A DNA stretch of 16,082 nt from Lentzea sp. (GTDB lineage: Bacteria > Actinomycetota > Actinomycetes > Mycobacteriales > Pseudonocardiaceae), in contig JASLAV010001255.1 in NCBI GenBank assembly GCA_030146905.1, forward strand, positions 1 through 16,082. The letters are read 5' to 3'. Positions 1 to 6,601 of the stretch are shown here, one piece after another. Under the pieces are notes generated by a model that saw only the letters and a list, made by a program, of their open reading frames with translations, did no database searches and was not told the origin of the DNA. Position 1 is the first letter of the stretch, and the number at the start of each line of letters is the position of its first letter. The position numbers and the translations under genes were made by a program.

Positions 1-568
1 CGAAGAGTTCGTCCACGCGGTGCTCGTGTTCCTGGTGGAACAACCGCATCGTCCACTCGTCCGACGCCATCCCGTCGAGCGCCAGCTTCTCCGGACCGTC
101 ATCACGACCGAGGAACAGCTGCCACACCACCATGACCAGCATGACGGCGACCACGTACACCATGCCCGCCACCAGCACCAGCACCGCGACGACGCGCAGC
201 GAGGCGAAGGGCAGCAGGAGCACGGCGAAGACCACCGCGAGGACCGCGGGAAGTCCGAAGAGGACGGTGCTCCAGTTGCGGTCCAGCCAACCCAGCACCG
301 CGGCACGTCCCCACACGCGGTTCCGCCAGATCTCCGGCCGGGCGATCGGCGGCTCGAGCAGCGCGAATCCCTCGATCCCCTGCCAGACCAGCCTCCCCTC
401 CAGCCCCGCGACGTAGAGGATCAACGCCAGGGGCGCACGCGAGCTGATCACGGCGGCGACTCCGCGCGGTCGGACGGAACGGAGTGCGACGACGCCGAGC
501 TCGGCCGCCTTCACTCGGCGAGAGCCGGCCAGGCACTCGCGGTATGTCGGAACCGAGTCGTTCGCCAT
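1..568 (-). CDS. Unrecognised membrane protein (5' part; runs off the left edge)
   Basis: An open frame on the minus strand runs from ATG 568 through the left edge, giving 189 residues with no stop. A GGGAG-type ribosome site (plus-strand positions 574-578) lies 5 nt before the ATG, which supports this start. The protein begins MANDSVPTYRECL and has a cytoplasmic-looking N-terminal part of about 100 residues. Two strongly hydrophobic helices follow, near residues 101-120 and 124-153. After them comes a charged segment (GRDDGPEKLALDG, then HQEHEHRVDE). I recognise no family. It diverges from the NUDIX regulator at 685, and the 116-nt gap holds two palindromes (588-608, 637-657). Site one lies 20 nt upstream of this start, so regulation by that protein is a reasonable inference. 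The shape, two helices then a soluble tail, would suit a transporter subunit or membrane sensor, but nothing decides this. Confidence 0.72.
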   Translation of the reverse strand, partial: MANDSVPTYRECLAGSRRVKAAELGVVALRSVRPRGVAAVISSRAPLALILYVAGLEGRLVWQGIEGFALLEPPIARPEIWRNRVWGRAAVLGWLDRNWSTVLFGLPAVLAVVFAVLLLPFASLRVVAVLVLVAGMVYVVAVMLVMVVWQLFLGRDDGPEKLALDGMASDEWTMRLFHQEHEHRVDELF

Positions 569-587
569 CAGCACTCCCGAGGCCAAT

Positions 588-608
588 TTCGAGTCAGTGC
601 GACACGAA
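588..608. promoter_or_regulatory. Operator 1: palindrome TTCGAGTC-N5-GACACGAA
   Basis: This is a 21-bp imperfect palindrome in which 7 of 8 half-site positions are symmetric. An identical pair of half-sites with a different 5-bp centre occurs at 637-657. Identical halves around divergent cores are what a dimeric repressor site looks like. It lies 20 nt upstream of the minus-strand membrane-protein start. The likely binder is the NUDIX winged-helix protein encoded next door; this is inferred from position. Confidence 0.6.
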
Positions 609-636
609 ACCACGCAAGCACACACGGCGTCAAGAC

Positions 637-657
637 TTCGAGTCACTCAGACACGAA
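637..657. promoter_or_regulatory. Operator 2: palindrome TTCGAGTC-N5-GACACGAA
   Basis: This second copy has the same half-sites as 588-608, centred 49 bp away. It ends 27 nt before GTG 685 and would cover the -35 region of a promoter using the -10-like hexamer at 673-678. That is a position suited to autorepression of the NUDIX regulator. Confidence 0.6.
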
Positions 658-672
658 TCGCCGCGGTTCAGC

Positions 673-678
673 TACCGT
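673..678 (+). promoter_or_regulatory. Possible -10 element of a leaderless promoter
   Basis: TACCGT fits the actinobacterial TANNNT pattern. It ends 6 nt before GTG 685, the spacing expected if transcription starts at the start codon itself. No Shine-Dalgarno sequence precedes GTG 685 or ATG 715, which fits a leaderless transcript. The evidence is positional only. Confidence 0.3.
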
Positions 679-684
679 TCAGTA

Positions 685-1416
685 GTGACCGCGCACTCGC
701 CTACGCCGAACCCCATGCTGGTGACCTCCGACCTCGTCATTCTGACCATCCGGGACGGAGTCCTGGTCGTGCTGTTGATCGTGCGCGGCCAAGAACCGTC
801 GACGGGAAAACTGGCCCTGCCGGGCGGCTTTCTCAGGACCGACGAGAGCTTCGAGGACGCCGCGGCACGAGAACTGGAAGAGGAGACCGGACTCTCGCCG
901 GCCACCCTGCACCTCGAACAGGTGCGCGCATACTCAGGGCCGCGACGCGATCCGCGAGGCCGGGTCGTCACCTGCGCTTTCTTGGCGATCGCCCCGGATT
1001 TGCCGATCCCGAAACCACGGCGCGACTCGGACGCGGCTTCAGCCGCCTGGGTGCCGGTCTTCCCGCTGATGAAGATCGACGGCGCGCTGGCGTTCGACCA
1101 CGACCAGATCCTCCGCGACGCCGTCGAACAGGCCCAGGACAAGCTCCAGCGCACGACCATCGCCACGGCTTTCTGCCCGCCCGAGTTCACCGCGAGCGAG
1201 CTGCGCGCCGTGTACGAGGCGGTGTGGGGCATCCCCCTGGACCGCGCGAACTTCCACCGGAAGATCAAGAACGCGAGCGAGCTCGCCGAGCCCACCGGCC
1301 GAGTCAGGCAGCCCAAGGGCAACCGCGGACGGCCCGCGACGCTCTACCGCGCAGGCAAAGGCACGGTCCTCAGCAGTCAGATCCTGCGCCCTCTGCCGCC
1401 CGGCCCGAGTGATTAA
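685..1416 (+). CDS. NUDIX-domain transcriptional regulator (NrtR-type, winged helix)
   Basis: The protein has 243 residues. Residues ~12-145 form a NUDIX domain with a complete catalytic box at 48-70: G-x5-E-x7-REL-EEE-T-GL, with all consensus positions present. Residues ~155-225 match the winged-helix C-terminal domain of NrtR-type regulators (TAFCPPEFTASELRAVYEAV, then RKIKNASEL and a Gly/Arg/Pro-rich wing). NrtR proteins repress NAD or pentose metabolism genes and release DNA on binding ADP-ribose or related ligands. Many have a degenerate box; this one is intact and may also hydrolyse its ligand. The start is uncertain: GTG 685 suits a leaderless message, and ATG 715 is the alternative. 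The two palindromes upstream make autoregulation and control of the divergent membrane gene likely. Its neighbours include two SIR2 proteins that could produce ADP-ribose; a functional link is inference. Confidence 0.88.
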   Translation: MTAHSPTPNPMLVTSDLVILTIRDGVLVVLLIVRGQEPSTGKLALPGGFLRTDESFEDAAARELEEETGLSPATLHLEQVRAYSGPRRDPRGRVVTCAFLAIAPDLPIPKPRRDSDAASAAWVPVFPLMKIDGALAFDHDQILRDAVEQAQDKLQRTTIATAFCPPEFTASELRAVYEAVWGIPLDRANFHRKIKNASELAEPTGRVRQPKGNRGRPATLYRAGKGTVLSSQILRPLPPGPSD

Positions 1417-1424
1417 GTACCGAC

Positions 1425-1454
1425 TTGACACATAGTGCCGGGCGCATTTACGGT
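1425..1454 (+). promoter_or_regulatory. Candidate promoter of the vWA/OmpA-SIR2 operon
   Basis: A perfect -35 TTGACA (1425-1430) is followed after 18 nt by TACGGT (1449-1454), a TANNNT-type -10. It begins 8 nt after the NUDIX stop codon. It would give a 5' leader of roughly 95-100 nt before the lipoprotein start. No stem-loop terminator for the NUDIX gene is evident here, so some read-through is possible. Confidence 0.4.
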
Positions 1455-1561
1455 CGCTCTGTCATCCGAGCGCGCCCCTGCATCGCGACTCGCCGTCAGG
1501 ACCGCTGACACATCCCCCTCCCCACCCGTGCCGGCGCTCCACCATGCGTTAGCGAGTGCAA

Positions 1562-2749
1562 ATGAAGAGTCTTCTGACGAAGGTGGAAAGCGGGAAAGGC
1601 GTGATCATCGCGCTTCTCCTGCTCTTCGGATTTGTCGCCACCGGCTGCGGCACCGAACCGGTGGACGACCTGTCCAAGGACTGCACCAAGATCGAGCAGA
1701 TCCGCGTGCCCGACGACAAGCCCGTCGTCACACTGGTCGTCGACAACACCGCGTCCGCGACCACCGGTGACCTGCCGCCGCGGATCCTGGCGGAGTTGAA
1801 GCAGGCGCAGAGCCGAGGCGAATCACTCGCGCTCATCGCGGTCGACGGCGCCGGCAGGCAAGCGACCGTGGTGCGCAAGATCGCGCTGGAACCCAACCCC
1901 GGCAAGGACAGCGCGGCCGCGGACCGGGCCAGGCCCATCGTGCTCGACTGCGTCGGCCGTTGGGCCCGCGCGGACGTGATGCGTCCGTCGGCACCGGGCA
2001 GCGCCGTGCTCGACGCGATCGCCGTCGCCGCGAGGCAGAACCCCTCGTTGCTGCTCGTGGTGTCGGACGGGGTGAACAACATCGGACAGTTCGACCTCGA
2101 CGAGCTGGGCTTCGACGCCGCACCGGGACCGCTGGCCGCGGCGCTCGCCTCGGCCGGCGGCCTGGCTCCCGAACTCGAGGGCCGCAAGATCATCTGGGCG
2201 GGCCTGGGCGAGACCGGCCAGTCGCTCGCCCAGCCCGCGCGCACGAACCTCGCCGCGATCTGGCGGACCGTCCTGGAGAAGGCGAAGGCGAGCGTGGAGT
2301 TCGATCAGCAGATGGGCAAGCGCGGCAGCACGCCGGACGGGCTCCCCGCCGACCTCGTGGCCATCCCGGAAATGAAGAAGCTCTCGCTGTCCTGCGGTGT
2401 CCGCAGGACCATTCCCGCCGCGCTCCTCTTCGGCGCCGACAGCGCCGCGCTGCTGCCAGGTGCCGAACAGGTGCTCAACGTGGTCGCCAGTGACATGACG
2501 GCACGGCGTGAGTTGTCCGCCCTCGTGGAAGGGCACACCGCCGACTTCGGGGACGAGTCGGGAAAACTCCGCCTGTCCCGGGAGCGGGCGGATGCCGTCG
2601 TGAAGGCGCTGAAGCACATGGGCGTCGGCGACGAGAGGCTGGAGTCCGCCGGTCTCGGGTCCAGCCGCCTCGCGGATGCCGGAACTCCCGACGCGGCGGC
2701 GAACCGGCGCGTCGACATCACCTTGGGCGCGAAGGGGTGCGGACGGTGA
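1562..2749 (+). CDS. Lipoprotein with vWA-like and C-terminal OmpA-like domains
   Basis: The protein has 395 residues from ATG 1562; GTG 1556, two codons earlier, is equally possible, and no strong ribosome site decides. A lipoprotein signal peptide is clear: a basic start, hydrophobic residues 14-25, then the lipobox VATGC with Cys29 to be lipidated. The mature protein should sit on the outer face of the cytoplasmic membrane. Residues ~55-215 look like a vWA domain, with DNTAS at 61-65 (a DxTxS version of the DxSxS metal site) and a VVSDG strand ending near 170. Residues ~284-388 are OmpA-like: EGHTADFG, then LSRERADAV and a closing NRRVDI. This fold normally binds peptidoglycan. Its stop overlaps the next start by 4 nt. 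The protein could tether to the cell wall and sense envelope disturbance for the downstream genes, which is inference. Confidence 0.85.
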   Translation: MKSLLTKVESGKGVIIALLLLFGFVATGCGTEPVDDLSKDCTKIEQIRVPDDKPVVTLVVDNTASATTGDLPPRILAELKQAQSRGESLALIAVDGAGRQATVVRKIALEPNPGKDSAAADRARPIVLDCVGRWARADVMRPSAPGSAVLDAIAVAARQNPSLLLVVSDGVNNIGQFDLDELGFDAAPGPLAAALASAGGLAPELEGRKIIWAGLGETGQSLAQPARTNLAAIWRTVLEKAKASVEFDQQMGKRGSTPDGLPADLVAIPEMKKLSLSCGVRRTIPAALLFGADSAALLPGAEQVLNVVASDMTARRELSALVEGHTADFGDESGKLRLSRERADAVVKALKHMGVGDERLESAGLGSSRLADAGTPDAAANRRVDITLGAKGCGR

Positions 2750-4062
2750 AGCAGCGTTGGTGGACTCGCCTGACGAGCGCGGTGTTCGGCCGTCCGGCCG
2801 GTGGAGGTGTGGAACGCGGGCTGGGCTTGCTGCTCAGTGACACGCACATCCGCAGGAAGGGCAACGTTCGCAGCGTTCACGCCCGGAGCCCGGAGCTGTA
2901 CAACGACGAAGCCGCCACCGTGATCGAAGTGATCAACACGCTGGCGAAGGAGGACCGGACCGCGGGCAGGAAGCTGCGCGGCACGATGATCGAGCTCGTG
3001 AAGGCGGCCCACCGCACCGCCTCGTACCTGCACCTGCTGGTGATGCTGCGCGACGATCCTCAATGGAGGATCCATCGGCGCCCCTCGGGGCCGGCCCGGC
3101 GTCGTGAGCACGACGGCGAGACGTTCGACGAGAACCGCGCCTCCATCGCCAGGTGGGGACTTCTCGGACTCGAAGTGATGTTGACGGTGGTCGAGTTCCT
3201 CTTCTGGTACTCCGCGTTCACGATGAACCTCGATCGCAGGGCCGGCTGGATGGATCACGACCGTCTCATGGCTGTCGCGGTGTCGTTGTTCATCCCGGTG
3301 GTTAGCATCTGCGCGGCTGGCTTCGCCGGGCGGCGCGCCCACCTGTGGGTGATGGACTACGAGGGCATCAGCAAGCGCAGGCACAGCGGAGCGGTCGTCG
3401 GCCTCGTCCTCTTCGGCCTGGTGCTCATCGCGATGGTCCTGCTCGTCCTGCACCGCTTCGGCGACGCGCAGGTCACGGTCGGCTCGATGTCCGTGCCCGC
3501 GTGGCCCATGGCCCTGATCTTCGCCGCCGCGCTGATCACCGACGCGGCGATCCGGACGTACCTGACGTCGGAGATCCGCGAGCAGTACCGGAAGCGGGCC
3601 GCCGAGTTCACCAGGCTGTGCGCGAAGTTGATCGACGCCAACCAGAGGCACTACACGGCGTGGCTCGCCCTTCGTTCGCTGGTCCAGCAGAAGCTCGACC
3701 TGAAAATTCAGTTCGAGACACGGGGCGCGGTTCTGCTGGCACAGGCCGAGGCCGTCCACGGCGACCCGCACGCCGTACGCGCGCTCCCGGAGGCCGGGAC
3801 CGCGCTGGCCGACTCGTCCCCCTCGGCCCGCAGTGCGCTGCGCGCACCCGATCTCACATCGCGGCGTCTGTTCAACGAGGTGGAAGAGCTCCTGCCGCCA
3901 CGTTCCCTGTCGGACATGACGGATCTCCTGCTCAACTGCCACGCGTGGGATCCGGAAGCTCTCTCGGCCGAGCTCGAACGACTGTGGAGGGCACTGCACG
4001 AGGACGAGCCGCGCGCCGACAATCCCGAAAATCCCGGTAGGCCCCAGCTGAAGGTGAGCTGA
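2746..4062 (+). CDS. Four-helix membrane protein of the SIR2 operon (unrecognised family)
   Basis: The protein has 438 residues. GTG 2746 overlaps the previous TGA as GTGA, the classic arrangement for coupled translation; GTG 2737 is an alternative. Hydrophobic helices lie near residues 137-159, 173-193, 214-235 and 251-271. A charged N-terminal region of about 135 residues precedes them, and a long helical, charged C-terminal region of about 165 residues follows. Both ends are probably cytoplasmic. The segment after the last helix (SEIREQYRKRAAEFTRLCAKL) looks like an amphipathic or coiled-coil stretch. I do not recognise a named family, and no MotA/ExbB or TIR signature is visible. Placed between an OmpA-type lipoprotein and a vWA/SIR2 pair, it is the only polytopic protein of the operon and the natural candidate to carry a signal across the membrane. 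Confidence 0.85.
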   Translation: MKQRWWTRLTSAVFGRPAGGGVERGLGLLLSDTHIRRKGNVRSVHARSPELYNDEAATVIEVINTLAKEDRTAGRKLRGTMIELVKAAHRTASYLHLLVMLRDDPQWRIHRRPSGPARRREHDGETFDENRASIARWGLLGLEVMLTVVEFLFWYSAFTMNLDRRAGWMDHDRLMAVAVSLFIPVVSICAAGFAGRRAHLWVMDYEGISKRRHSGAVVGLVLFGLVLIAMVLLVLHRFGDAQVTVGSMSVPAWPMALIFAAALITDAAIRTYLTSEIREQYRKRAAEFTRLCAKLIDANQRHYTAWLALRSLVQQKLDLKIQFETRGAVLLAQAEAVHGDPHAVRALPEAGTALADSSPSARSALRAPDLTSRRLFNEVEELLPPRSLSDMTDLLLNCHAWDPEALSAELERLWRALHEDEPRADNPENPGRPQLKVS

Positions 4063-4068
4063 TCGACG

Positions 4069-4851
4069 ATGTCTCCTCAGCTCGCCTCCGGCCCGCGTCT
4101 CGCCGGCAAGCCCCGCCTCGCGCAGGCTTCCGGCAGACGGCGCGCCGTGGCGGCGCCGCTGGTCCTCGCGCTGTTGCTGGGAGTGGCGGCGTGGCAGATG
4201 GCCGACGACCTTGCCACCTCGTCCTCTGACGGCAGCATTCTGTCCTACGCGCTCGAAGGACCGCGCGGGCACGTGTGCCTGCGTCTGGCGATCGGGATGG
4301 ATGTGTCCGGTTCAATGGCGGACTTCTCGCACGCACGGGACTCCGCTCTCGACCAGCTCCAGCAGTGGGCGAGAAGACCGAACACGCTGCGCGCGGACGA
4401 CGAGATAGCGATCGTCGACTTCGCGTTCGAAGCGAAGACCCGGCTGCCGCCGACACCCGTCGCCGACAGTTCGGTCACCGCGCAACAACCTGTCGACGAC
4501 GGTAACGCCACCCTCGTCCGTCCGATGTTGGAGGCGGTCGCCGCGCTCCCCGTGTCGAGCCCTGCCTGCGACACCGTGCTGATCCTGCTGTCGGACGCTC
4601 AGGTCAGCGACCTGCCCGGCACGCCGGCCGAAGGCGCCGAGATGCTGCGGAACTCCGGTGTGCACGACGTGAGGCTGCTGGTGCCCGGTGAGGCCATCGA
4701 GGTGCCGAATGTGTGGACGCGAGCCTTCCCGGGCGCACCGCCATTGCGGTTCGACGGACTGGACGGCGAGGAGACGGCGTTGACCATCGGCAAGACGATC
4801 GCCGAGCTGACTCGGCAGAGGCTGGTGCCCGTCGCGGGACCGGTGAGTTGA
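4069..4851 (+). CDS. Membrane-anchored vWA-domain protein
   Basis: The protein has 260 residues. ATG 4069 follows the previous stop by 6 nt, with an AAGGTGAG ribosome site at 4051-4058 inside the upstream gene. A basic N-terminus (GRRRAVAAP) leads into a signal-anchor helix at about residues 27-45, so the rest should lie outside the cytoplasm. Residues ~68-205 are a vWA domain with a canonical metal site: DVSGSM at 78-83, a candidate Thr at 148 (NATL) and Asp176 in LILLSDAQ. Metal-dependent vWA domains bind protein partners. The protein has only two cysteines, Cys70 and Cys167, which could form a disulfide in an extracytoplasmic domain. With the vWA-like lipoprotein upstream, the operon encodes two vWA-type proteins facing the wall, possibly partners. 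No MoxR ATPase, a common vWA partner, is present. Confidence 0.87.
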   Translation: MSPQLASGPRLAGKPRLAQASGRRRAVAAPLVLALLLGVAAWQMADDLATSSSDGSILSYALEGPRGHVCLRLAIGMDVSGSMADFSHARDSALDQLQQWARRPNTLRADDEIAIVDFAFEAKTRLPPTPVADSSVTAQQPVDDGNATLVRPMLEAVAALPVSSPACDTVLILLSDAQVSDLPGTPAEGAEMLRNSGVHDVRLLVPGEAIEVPNVWTRAFPGAPPLRFDGLDGEETALTIGKTIAELTRQRLVPVAGPVS

Positions 4852-4861
4852 GGAGAACGCG

Positions 4862-6601
4862 ATGAAGGACTTGGCGACTGTGCTGCGGAGCTTCGCGAAA
4901 GCCGGCCCGCAGGACCTGACCGTCCTCAGTGGAGCGGGGATCTCAGTGGAGGGGCCGTCGGCGCTTCCGACCGGCTGGGAACTGACCCGCCGGGTCTTCG
5001 GCGCCTACTTCCCGCCGGACGTGCTGGATCGGGTGCTGCGCCACCACGCGCTCGTCGGCTGGACCGAGCCACCGGGCTGCTCTCTGGCTCCGCCTTCCGG
5101 CGACCCCCGGCCGCCTCGTCTGGAGACGGTTCTCGGCGTGGTCGCCAAGATCTACGGTGAAACGTGCGTCGACGACGTCGTCTCGGACGTCGCCCGAGCG
5201 AAGCCCAACAGGTTGCACCACTTCATGGCTCAACACCTGGCGCGCGGCGGCGGACACCTCACCGCGAACTTCGACGAGTGCGTGGAGAAGGCCGCCGAGG
5301 AGAGGAACCTGACCTGGCTGAAGGAGGACCTGCTTCACTTCCACGGCGCGGTGGGCGGCAGACTCGGCGCGACCCTGGCCCGCATCGAGAAGGGGTTCTC
5401 GCCGGCGCTCGCAGGCGAGTTCGTCGCCCTCCTCACCTCCCGGCCGTTCCTGCTGGTGACCGGGTACGGAGGTGGCGACTTCTTCGACGTCAACGCCAGT
5501 GTCATGGCGCTGCCCCCGGACGCGTTGCACGGTTTGCGGGTGGTTTGGCTGCAGCACAACAGCCCTCACAAGGCACACGTCACCGAGGTGATCGACGACA
5601 AGCGAGATCCGGTTCCCTCGTTGCCGGTAGCGCTGCGACGGAAGGGCGCGCACGTCTCAGTCCTTTGTGGACCATCGGACGTCCTGCTGAGCCAGCTCGG
5701 CGACCAGTGGGGATTCGACGAGCTGGGCAAGCCCTCCGCACGCAGGCCCGCGCCACCGGCGATCACCGTCGACGACGACCTGCGCGTCGTCTCCGCTCTC
5801 GCGCTGTTCACGGACATCGGGCTGTTCGACGAGGTGAGCCGGCTGCTCGCGCCGTTGCCGAAAGCGCCGCCCGGCATGATCCGCGCCACCGCGGGGGCCG
5901 CGCTGTGGGAAGAGGGCCGCTGGAACGACCTGCGACTCCGCTGGAGCAGAACACGACCGCGAAACAATGTGACACGCCTCGAACGCATCGGTGCGACGTT
6001 GTGGGTGCAGGGGAGATTCCTGCCCGCGCTCGCCTGGCTCACCTGGCATCGCAGACGAGCTTCCGGACAGGCTCGGCTGGAGCTCGCGGAGACCGAAGGC
6101 CGTGTCGTCGAGCACATGTCGCGCACCCCGGGGTTGAAGGAGCTGGCCGCCAGACTGGCGCCGGGTGTGGCCGCCGAACTCGGTACGACGGACCAGACCG
6201 CCGGCGTGCACCTGTTCCGCAGGAGGACCGATCTGTCGAGCAGCCTGGTCGGTGCGCGGGACGACGGTCACGCGACGATTTCGAGCGAGTGGTTCGGCCA
6301 GGCGGGCAACGTCCTGGCGTGGACCAGCTACCGGCACAGGATGCTGCGCGACACCTACCGGCACGACGCACTCACCGCGGACCTGGTCCGCGACTACCGC
6401 GAGCTCCAGCGGCTGTACCACGTCGTGGGTTCGCGGTCGGGAGTCGCACGCACGCACCTGCTGCCCGGCGCGCACAGGGTTTTCAGCCTGGCTGAGGTGA
6501 CGAAGGGGGTGTTCTCGCTGCAGTACGGCTGGTGCCAGCGCGGCCGGATCATCACGTTGCACGTGGTGCGCCGCCTCCAGGACCGGATTCAGGGCAAGTA
6601 G
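4862..6601 (+). CDS. SIR2-family NAD-binding protein with helical C-terminal region
   Basis: The protein has 579 residues. ATG 4862 is preceded by a GAGGAGA ribosome site, 10 nt after the vWA stop. Residues ~15-285 form a SIR2-type fold: VLSGAGISVEG at 21-31 (GAGxS NAD-binding loop), TANFDE at 134-139 (the Asn and Asp signature), HFHGAVGG at 159-166 with the probable catalytic His161, and LLVTGYGGGDFFD at 197-209. The zinc-ribbon cysteines of deacetylase sirtuins are not evident, which fits the bacterial defence SIR2 group that hydrolyses NAD. Residues ~300-579 are helical and Arg-rich without a clear repeat consensus; they may be a sensing or oligomerisation region. It has no predicted membrane segment and is probably the cytoplasmic effector of the operon. 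Its end overlaps the convergent SIR2-TPR gene by 13 nt. The domain call is firm; NADase activity is inferred. Confidence 0.88.
   Translation: MKDLATVLRSFAKAGPQDLTVLSGAGISVEGPSALPTGWELTRRVFGAYFPPDVLDRVLRHHALVGWTEPPGCSLAPPSGDPRPPRLETVLGVVAKIYGETCVDDVVSDVARAKPNRLHHFMAQHLARGGGHLTANFDECVEKAAEERNLTWLKEDLLHFHGAVGGRLGATLARIEKGFSPALAGEFVALLTSRPFLLVTGYGGGDFFDVNASVMALPPDALHGLRVVWLQHNSPHKAHVTEVIDDKRDPVPSLPVALRRKGAHVSVLCGPSDVLLSQLGDQWGFDELGKPSARRPAPPAITVDDDLRVVSALALFTDIGLFDEVSRLLAPLPKAPPGMIRATAGAALWEEGRWNDLRLRWSRTRPRNNVTRLERIGATLWVQGRFLPALAWLTWHRRRASGQARLELAETEGRVVEHMSRTPGLKELAARLAPGVAAELGTTDQTAGVHLFRRRTDLSSSLVGARDDGHATISSEWFGQAGNVLAWTSYRHRMLRDTYRHDALTADLVRDYRELQRLYHVVGSRSGVARTHLLPGAHRVFSLAEVTKGVFSLQYGWCQRGRIITLHVVRRLQDRIQGK

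Noticed and set aside
20..685. Plus-strand open frame over the first 685 nt
   Set aside because: His/Arg/Gln-rich translation with no family character; it is the opposite strand of the membrane protein whose frame has coherent hydrophobic helices, a ribosome site and a clean start.
2305..4272. Long minus-strand open frame of 655 codons
   Set aside because: Antisense to the OmpA lipoprotein, membrane and vWA genes, with Arg/Gly/His-rich low-complexity translation. GC-rich DNA makes such antisense frames long by chance.
1562..6601. Assignment of the operon to Zorya because of the OmpA domain
   Set aside because: The four-helix protein lacks a visible MotA/ExbB signature, and no ZorC, ZorD or ZorE helicase or nuclease is present; a SIR2 gene is not a Zorya component.
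4862..6601. A Thoeris ThsA call for the SIR2 protein
   Set aside because: There is no TIR-domain partner in the window and no SLOG-like C-terminal signature; the operon partners are envelope proteins.
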